Assembly (NCBI GenBank): GCA_017941235.1
Contig: JAGAWU010000014.1
Coordinates: 1-56,531 of the forward strand
DNA from: Bacilli bacterium
Lineage (GTDB): Bacteria > Bacillota_I > Bacilli_A > RF39 > UBA660
Direction of reading: 5' to 3'
Length of the DNA stretch: 56,531 bases
How positions within the stretch are numbered: position 1 is the first letter of the stretch; each line of letters opens with the position of its first letter. A model generated the notes under the pieces. It worked only from the letters and a program-made list of their open reading frames with translations. It ran no database searches and was not told where the DNA came from. This document shows, one piece after another, positions 51,231 to 56,531 of this stretch. The translations under genes were made by a program, and so were the position numbers.

Positions 51231-52653
51231 TATTCTTTCTCCTTTCAAGCTCTCTCTTAATTATTTCAAGTGATTTATTTGGATTAGCCCTTCTATTAGT
51301 AGTCTTCATAGTTTGTCCTATAAAGAAATTAACTATAGCCATATTACCCTCTTCTACATATTGTCTTATTTGTTCAGGATTACTATCCATTAAATCATTA
51401 ATTATTTTTGTAAGTTCATCTTCATCATTTATTTGATGTAAATTTTCTTTTTCTATTAACTCTTTTGGGTCTTTTTTTTCTTCAATTGCTTTATATAAAA
51501 GTTTTTTAGCTTGATCTAACCCCATGTCTCCACTACTAACTTTATCTACAAGAAGTGAAAGCATACTTGGAGTAATGAAAAGTTCATCTATCTTTATTTC
51601 TAATTTATTAAGTGTAGAAAGTATAGAAGTTGTCATAAAGTTAACTGCTATTTCTATATTACTATTCTTTATTACTTCTTCAAAGTAATCGGAAATATTT
51701 CTGTTTTTAGAAAGTGTTTTAGCATCTTCATCACTTAATCCTAAATCTATATATTTTAAATATCTATCTAATTTAAGTACTGGAAGAGTACTTCTTATTT
51801 CATCCAAATATTCTTTCGTAAGTGGTGTAGATGGAATATTAGGTTCTACAAAGTATTTATAGTCGATAGCATCAACTTTTTTCCTCATCGGATAAGTTTT
51901 ACCATCTTCAGCTATTCTTCTTGTTTCTTGTACTACCTTTTCACCTTTATCTAAAAGTTCACTTTGTCTTTTTATTTCATATTCAATAGCAGCTCGTACA
52001 TTATAGAAAGCGTTAATATTTTTCATTTCTACTTTTGTACCTAACTTTGTATCTCCTTCTTTATTTAATGAAATATTAACATCACATCTCATTTCACCTT
52101 TGTCACTTCTTGCTTCTGAAACACCTAAATATAAGAACACATCTCTTAAATCTTCTAAAAATGTAACTGCTTCATCTGCAGAAGAGATACAAGGTTCAGT
52201 AACTATTTCCATTAAAGGAACACCACTTCTATTATAATCTATTAATGAATAACCTGGATTATGTTCAAGTGAAGCAGTATCTTCTTCTAAATGTAAATCA
52301 TGTATATCAACTCTTTTTATTTTTCCATCTACCATAATATCTAAATAACCATTAATACCCATTGGTTTAGTATTCTGTGTTATTTGATATCCTTTAGGAA
52401 GATCTGCATAGAAATAATTTTTTCTATCAAAAATAACTTCATCTGGATTTTCACAATTTAATGCTTGAGCAGTAAGAAGAGCCTGACGACATGCGAATTT
52501 ATTAGGAACTGGAAGTATTCCTGGAAGTCCTAAATCAACAGTTGCTACATGATCATTAGAAAAATTAGTATAACCATTAGGTGCAGGTGAAAAGTTTTTA
52601 GTATTCGACTCAAGTTCACAATGAACTTCAAGTCCAATAGTTACTTTATACAT
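51223..52653 (-). CDS. gatB: Asp/Glu-tRNA amidotransferase subunit B
   Basis: A 476-residue subunit that binds the misacylated tRNA and phosphorylates its side-chain carboxylate. Recognisable blocks are TIGLEVHCEL (5-14), DRKNYFYADLPKGYQ (about 82-96), YNRSGVPLMEIVTEP and the RCDVNISL strand. The C-terminal YqeY-like helical domain (about 405-476) holds VNFFIGQTMKTTNRRANP. It shares one base with the gatA stop (TAATG) and overlaps aspS. Confidence 0.97.
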   Translation of the reverse strand: MYKVTIGLEVHCELESNTKNFSPAPNGYTNFSNDHVATVDLGLPGILPVPNKFACRQALLTAQALNCENPDEVIFDRKNYFYADLPKGYQITQNTKPMGINGYLDIMVDGKIKRVDIHDLHLEEDTASLEHNPGYSLIDYNRSGVPLMEIVTEPCISSADEAVTFLEDLRDVFLYLGVSEARSDKGEMRCDVNISLNKEGDTKLGTKVEMKNINAFYNVRAAIEYEIKRQSELLDKGEKVVQETRRIAEDGKTYPMRKKVDAIDYKYFVEPNIPSTPLTKEYLDEIRSTLPVLKLDRYLKYIDLGLSDEDAKTLSKNRNISDYFEEVIKNSNIEIAVNFMTTSILSTLNKLEIKIDELFITPSMLSLLVDKVSSGDMGLDQAKKLLYKAIEEKKDPKELIEKENLHQINDEDELTKIINDLMDSNPEQIRQYVEEGNMAIVNFFIGQTMKTTNRRANPNKSLEIIKRELERRKNNG

Positions 52654-54125
52654 TATTCTTCACCTACCTTACTATAAACGTCTTTAAGACCAGTTAACTC
52701 TTCTACTTTATTAGCAATATTTAAAACCACATCATCACTCTTAATAGGTCCTGTAATATTTATTCCAATTGGCATATCATTTATAAAACAATATGGAATT
52801 GTAATTGAAGGAAATCCTCCAAAATTACCTATAGCTAAATGATTTTCAAGTATTAAATATCTATCAGAAAGTTTATCACTAGCAACATTTTCAGAAGAAC
52901 TATCAAGTTTAGGAGCAATACCACCACTAGCAGGTAATATCATACCATCATATTCTTTAAATAATTCAGTCATTCTATCAACAATCATTCTTCTTATTCT
53001 TCCAGCATTTAAAAATAATCTTTCTTGATTCTCTTTTTGAAGTACATAACTACCAATAACAAAACGTCTTTTTATAAATTCAGAAAACCCTTTAGTTCTA
53101 GCACTAAACATAATCTCATCTATACTATTACCAGTTCCTCTAGGTCCAAATTGTATACCAGTTAAGTTTGCATTATTACTTGTAGCTTCAGCACAACTTA
53201 TACACATATATACTGGATAAATTGCCTCAAGAAGTTTCTTATCAAAAGATACTTCTTCTACTTCTACTCCCAAAGATTTAACCTTCTCTATCAATTCATT
53301 AAACTTGTCTAAAGATTCATTTAAAACAAAATCATTAGAATCTTTATATAATTCTTTATCACATATTTCTTTTATATAGAAAAGCTTTTTACCCTTAATA
53401 TCATTATCTAAAGTATCTACATATTTCTTACCATCATCTTTTAAAGTAGTCATATCATTAATATCTTGACCCTTTAATATATCAGTAACAATAGCTGAAT
53501 CCCTAACATTACGAGAAAACATAGCAACATGATCTAAACTAGATGCAAAAGCAAATAATCCATATCTAGAAATTCTACCATAAGTGGGTTTAAATCCAAC
53601 GATTCCACCTAGAGATGCCGGCTTCCTAACTGAGTCTCCAGTATCAGAACCAATAGAAAATGGTACAATACCTAGTGATACTGCTGCAGCCGATCCAGCA
53701 CTAGAACCACCTATTTGTCTTGTTTTATCCCAAGGGTTTCTAACTACTCCGGTATGCCCTGTAGTACCAGTTCCACCCATTGCAAGTTCATCAAGTACTG
53801 TTTTCCCAACTAATACTGCTCCTGCATTTTTTAATTTTTTATAAACAGTAGCATCATATACAGGAACATAATCTTTTAATATATTAGAAGATCCAGTAGT
53901 AAGTATTCCACTAGTAGAAAAGTTATCCTTTAATGCATAAGGTATACCATTAATTAGAGTATCTCTATCTTTAGATTTATATTTATCTAAAATCGTTTCA
54001 TAAATATTATAATCATCTTGAAATTTTAAAGAAAGTTCTCTAGCTTCTTCAAATAATTCATCACGAGTAACTTTACCAGAATCAAGTTCTTCTCTTAATT
54101 GTGTTATATTTTTTCCTCTAAGCAT
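52653..54125 (-). CDS. gatA: Asp/Glu-tRNA amidotransferase subunit A
   Basis: Predicted 490 residues; ATG (M-L-R-G) chosen behind GAGGTGATATT. It is the amidase subunit that releases ammonia from glutamine. The Ser-cisSer-Lys triad can be read: K in PYALKDNF (about 71), then GGSSAGSAAAV with the cis-serine, and the nucleophile serine in GSDTGDSVRKPA. Note the S in DSVRKP, where most GatA proteins read GSIRQP. It follows gatC by 10 bp. Confidence 0.96.
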   Translation of the reverse strand: MLRGKNITQLREELDSGKVTRDELFEEARELSLKFQDDYNIYETILDKYKSKDRDTLINGIPYALKDNFSTSGILTTGSSNILKDYVPVYDATVYKKLKNAGAVLVGKTVLDELAMGGTGTTGHTGVVRNPWDKTRQIGGSSAGSAAAVSLGIVPFSIGSDTGDSVRKPASLGGIVGFKPTYGRISRYGLFAFASSLDHVAMFSRNVRDSAIVTDILKGQDINDMTTLKDDGKKYVDTLDNDIKGKKLFYIKEICDKELYKDSNDFVLNESLDKFNELIEKVKSLGVEVEEVSFDKKLLEAIYPVYMCISCAEATSNNANLTGIQFGPRGTGNSIDEIMFSARTKGFSEFIKRRFVIGSYVLQKENQERLFLNAGRIRRMIVDRMTELFKEYDGMILPASGGIAPKLDSSSENVASDKLSDRYLILENHLAIGNFGGFPSITIPYCFINDMPIGINITGPIKSDDVVLNIANKVEELTGLKDVYSKVGEE

Positions 54126-54135
54126 AATATCACCT

Positions 54136-54441
54136 CTAATCTTCATCTACTACTCTAGGTACTTTTACCTGATCATTTACTTCATGTTTACTATTTTGAA
54201 GCACTTCACTTACTGTAAGATAATCTCCTACCTCATCTTCTCTAAGTGTTGCATCAAAATTCTTAAATGGAAAAGTCATTGGCTCTACATCTTTAATATT
54301 TTCAATATTTCCAATAACATCCATTTGTTTTAATAAAATTTTAAATTCTTCAGCCAATGTCTCATACTCTGAATCTTCCATATCAAACATTAATTTACTA
54401 GCATAATCCTTTAACTTTTCTTTTGTTACTTCTGTTTCCAT
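54136..54441 (-). CDS. gatC: Asp/Glu-tRNA amidotransferase subunit C
   Basis: A 101-residue belt-like subunit that stabilises GatA-GatB. It has a typical N-terminal helix pair (LKDYASKLMFDM...LAEEFKILLKQMDVI), the ENIKDVEPMTFPF turn and the LREDEVGD motif. It is the first gene after the T-box leader, starting behind AAAGGAG. Confidence 0.93.
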   Translation of the reverse strand: METEVTKEKLKDYASKLMFDMEDSEYETLAEEFKILLKQMDVIGNIENIKDVEPMTFPFKNFDATLREDEVGDYLTVSEVLQNSKHEVNDQVKVPRVVDED

Positions 54442-54471
54442 AATTATCTCCTTTCCTTTAAGAAATAAAAA

Positions 54472-54724
54472 AACTATCCATCCAACAAGGGACGAATAGT
54501 TTCCGCGGTACCACCCAATTTACTATATAAAATAGTCACTTTACTTAATAACGGTAAGCACCGGCTTATTCTACTTAATTTCTTTAAGCTCTCCGAAGTG
54601 TTATTCAAAAAGTGTTTCTATCTATTTTCACCTAACATAGACTCTCTATAAGAAATAAACTTTTTTACTTCTCTTCATCAACAATTTCAAGCAATATTAT
54701 AATAAAATTTTAATAAAATGTCAA
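54472..54724 (-). promoter_or_regulatory. T-box leader of gatCAB-aspS (specifier probably AAC, Asn)
   Basis: The promoter is TTGACA (54719-54724), 17 bp, TATAAT (54696-54701). Stem I carries GAGAGTCT...TTAGGTGAAAA. The specifier region reads GAATAACAC, best read as AAC (54600-54602) followed by a purine. The T-box GGGTGGTACCGCGG (54503-54516) matches consensus. A terminator AACTAT-CGTCC/GGATG-ATAGTT (54472-54502) precedes gatC. Asn starvation would raise amidotransferase and AspRS together. Confidence 0.85.
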
Positions 54725-54732
54725 ATTATTAC

Positions 54733-55914
54733 TTATGCTGCAATTGATTTTTGTGTTTCTTCAACTGATTTAGAAGAATTTTCAGCTTCTACATAAGCAT
54801 CAAAAGCTTGATCATATTTAGCTTGAACACTTCTTAATTCTTCTCTTAACTTAATTAATTCTTCATATTTAGAATTTAATTCTAAACTTGTATTTATATT
54901 TGTATTTTCTTGCATAGAAACTGAATTATCAGTTTTATTAAAGATATCACTATTTTCCATTGGAATACTTGGAGAAATAATATCTACATTTAAACTTGCA
55001 TCATTATTTGTAGTTTGTGAAAAATCATTTGAATCTGTAATTATATTAACAGCTGGAATTTCTGATTGTACTTCTCCTATTACTGGAGAACTAATTTCAG
55101 AAGAAACATTTTCTTGATTTACAGCAACATTACTAACCTCAGGAGCAACTACTGTATCTACAGAATCAATTTTCTTTTCTACTTTAAACATTGTTATATT
55201 ATATGTTTGTACTCCATTAGTAGCATATAATTCACATGATTCAGGACCACATTCTGCATATATATCAATTGAATTAGTAGGATCAAATTGACAAGCAGCA
55301 ACATAATCACTTGATTCTTTGCTCATATCACCAGTAAAGTATTCTTTATCATAATCAACTGTCTTCAATTTTTCTACTATTGCATCCATTTGAGCACCTA
55401 AAGTAGAATTTCTTTCAACTGTAGCAGTATCATCTGTATTAAATAATTCCCAAGTTTCTGATGGAGTATTTTGATAATCTGTATTCCATTTTGCTTTTAG
55501 TATTTCAGAACATAAATATAATGGCACTGCATATTTAGGATCTTTATCATCTTTAGTAGCAAAATTTCCACCTAATATCTTATTCTTAACATCTTCTGGT
55601 GCAGTATCACAAATTTTATTAACTACTGCCATAAGACTTTTAACATCTTTTGTATATAATTCTTTTTCTTTATTATCAGATGCCAAACTTCCATTATCAT
55701 CTACTAATTTTGAACAAATAATATCTACATATTTTCTAGCATCATCTGCATTCGGTATTAATACCTTTTCTACTTGAGCAGAAACATACATATTATTAGG
55801 AGAAAATAAATAATTATGCTCCCCAGCTAACAATTGATTAAATATATCATTCGAAAATACTAATGCTCCATTATCATCTACAAATTTCCCATCATTATTA
55901 CGTTTATATGCCAT
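54733..55914 (-). CDS. Unknown protein with low-complexity and coiled-coil C-terminus
   Basis: A 393-residue protein with no signal peptide or membrane helix. Residues 1-240 look like a folded acidic domain with spread cysteines (DIICSK, NKICDT, LYLCSE, AACQFD, YAECGPESCELYA). Residues about 250-345 are Ser/Asn/Val-rich and probably disordered. The end (about 345-385) is a coiled coil (ELNSKYEELIKLREELRSVQ). It starts behind AGAGGTG, divergent from the membrane protein at 56040. No family recognised. Confidence 0.6.
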   Translation of the reverse strand: MAYKRNNDGKFVDDNGALVFSNDIFNQLLAGEHNYLFSPNNMYVSAQVEKVLIPNADDARKYVDIICSKLVDDNGSLASDNKEKELYTKDVKSLMAVVNKICDTAPEDVKNKILGGNFATKDDKDPKYAVPLYLCSEILKAKWNTDYQNTPSETWELFNTDDTATVERNSTLGAQMDAIVEKLKTVDYDKEYFTGDMSKESSDYVAACQFDPTNSIDIYAECGPESCELYATNGVQTYNITMFKVEKKIDSVDTVVAPEVSNVAVNQENVSSEISSPVIGEVQSEIPAVNIITDSNDFSQTTNNDASLNVDIISPSIPMENSDIFNKTDNSVSMQENTNINTSLELNSKYEELIKLREELRSVQAKYDQAFDAYVEAENSSKSVEETQKSIAA

Positions 55915-56039
55915 AATACACCTCTATTCTATCTATCTATACATTAGTTTACCATAAAAGCAAAAATTTGAAAACATAAAAATTAAAATTTATACATAAT
56001 AACAACTTTATATGTTAAAATAAACATGTGGTGATTTTT

Positions 56040-56531
56040 ATGTTTTATATTTTAAATCAAATCTGTAATGACTATATGATTGCTCAAATAATAGATATAG
56101 GAAAAAGAGTTGTTAATATAATAAGAATGGTAAGCCCTATTTTATTAATTTTAGGACTTAGTATTAATTTTTTTAAAGGTACGATAAATCCAAATGATAA
56201 AAACATAATGAAAAAAGTTGGAACATCTATAGCAAGTACAATAATCATTTTCTTTCTACCTTTAGTAATAAATACTATTATGGAAATGATATCAACATAT
56301 GGTGGTGTTGGATTAAAAGAAAATGGTAATGTAACAGTATATAATATGACTGCTTGCTGGAATTCCGGCAAATCATATACCGCAACTGCTAAATATCAAA
56401 GTTCAAACTCTACTAATAAAACCATATCAAAAGAATCAGAAAGCGGAAACAACAATAGCAATAATAACTCTAATAGTTCAAGAAATAACAGAAGTTCAAG
56501 CAATAACAGAAGTTCAAGCAATAGCAATAAC
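56040..56531 (+). CDS. Partial membrane protein with Asn/Ser-rich repeat tail
   Basis: Open to the window end (164 codons visible). The ATG is behind GTGGTGA. Two membrane helices (about 25-45 and 60-85) separated by a short loop resemble small VirB2/TrbC-like pilin precursors. From about residue 125 the sequence is rich in Asn, Ser and Arg, with a tandem six-residue unit (NNRSSS) encoded by near-perfect 18-bp repeats. Its role is unknown; the missing 3' end could hold more repeats or an anchor. Confidence 0.55.
   Translation, partial: MFYILNQICNDYMIAQIIDIGKRVVNIIRMVSPILLILGLSINFFKGTINPNDKNIMKKVGTSIASTIIIFFLPLVINTIMEMISTYGGVGLKENGNVTVYNMTACWNSGKSYTATAKYQSSNSTNKTISKESESGNNNSNNNSNSSRNNRSSSNNRSSSNSNN
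56471..56523 (+). repeat. Tandem 18-bp repeat in a coding tail
   Basis: The unit AACAGAAGTTCAAGCAAT occurs twice in full, with a diverged half copy before it, keeping the reading frame. It gives the NNRSSS tail of the partial membrane protein and continues toward the window edge. Confidence 0.6.

Noticed and set aside
53584..53844. An 86-residue plus-strand frame within gatA
   Set aside because: It is antisense to a strongly conserved coding region and has no ribosome binding site.
56084..56371. A 95-residue minus-strand frame near the right edge
   Set aside because: It lies entirely inside the plus-strand gene starting at 56040, which has a ribosome binding site and sensible membrane segments.

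Overview
The window is very AT-rich and gene-dense. It uses standard stop codons, including TGA, strong AGGAGG-type ribosome binding sites, T-box leaders and a CIRCE/HrcA operator. It encodes a penicillin-binding-type carboxypeptidase, so the host makes peptidoglycan. Together these suggest a low-GC Bacillota, probably a gut-type anaerobe in or near Bacilli/Erysipelotrichia/RF39. That placement is inference; no rRNA is present.

Region 1 (1-4104) is a row of small minus-strand units. It starts with a gene running off the left edge, behind a promoter that carries three direct repeats at exact 21-bp spacing. Next come a truncated XRE fragment, a small winged-helix-like protein, three XRE regulators with C-terminal membrane segments, a membrane protein, a macrodomain-hydrolase fragment and a CIRCE-controlled Hsp20. 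Several junctions consist of a terminator hairpin running straight into an extended -10 promoter.

Region 2 (about 4530-27402) reads as an accretion of integrative elements at the 3' end of a small RNA gene (about 27367-27467, minus strand). The core CTTCAGGGGG occurs three times in the same orientation (4548, 17160, 27393), each time abutting a different minus-strand terminator hairpin. The right-hand element (17160-27402) looks complete: tyrosine integrase, MobV relaxase, structured oriT-like region, RepA-like ATPase, XRE repressor with repeated operators, and a cargo of ABC-F protein (with an attenuator-like leader), P-loop kinase, APH-like kinase and a reverse transcriptase whose YxDD box reads FSDQ. 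The left-hand element (4548-17169) has the same left end but no integrase or relaxase, so it looks like a cis-mobilizable element. It carries a PHP-ATPase (TrlF/Ppl type) with an overlapping small partner, an RsgA, a GNAT, and a tight eight-gene operon that looks like an undescribed biosynthetic cluster: SbnH-like decarboxylase, SbnA-like synthase, two ATP-grasp enzymes of the sugar-transfer type, YkgJ-like protein, ureohydrolase, Ddl-like ligase and KamA-like aminomutase.

Region 3 (27547-49430) is mostly chromosomal: recG, a CPBP protease, a metallophosphoesterase that has lost its histidines, a D,D-carboxypeptidase, a transglutaminase-like protein, a lipoprotein, a hybrid histidine kinase with two receivers, an acyl-CoA synthetase-like enzyme, a hydrolase/Nudix pair, a Rel/SpoT homolog with an altered synthetase motif, a small-peptide/sRNA locus, an HExxH protein, trpS behind a Trp T-box, and several hydrolases.

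Region 4 (49488-56531) holds aspS-gatB-gatA-gatC behind a T-box whose specifier reads best as AAC (Asn). This fits Asn-tRNA formation by transamidation. Beyond it are an unknown 393-residue protein and a divergent partial membrane protein with an Asn/Ser-rich repeat tail running off the right edge.
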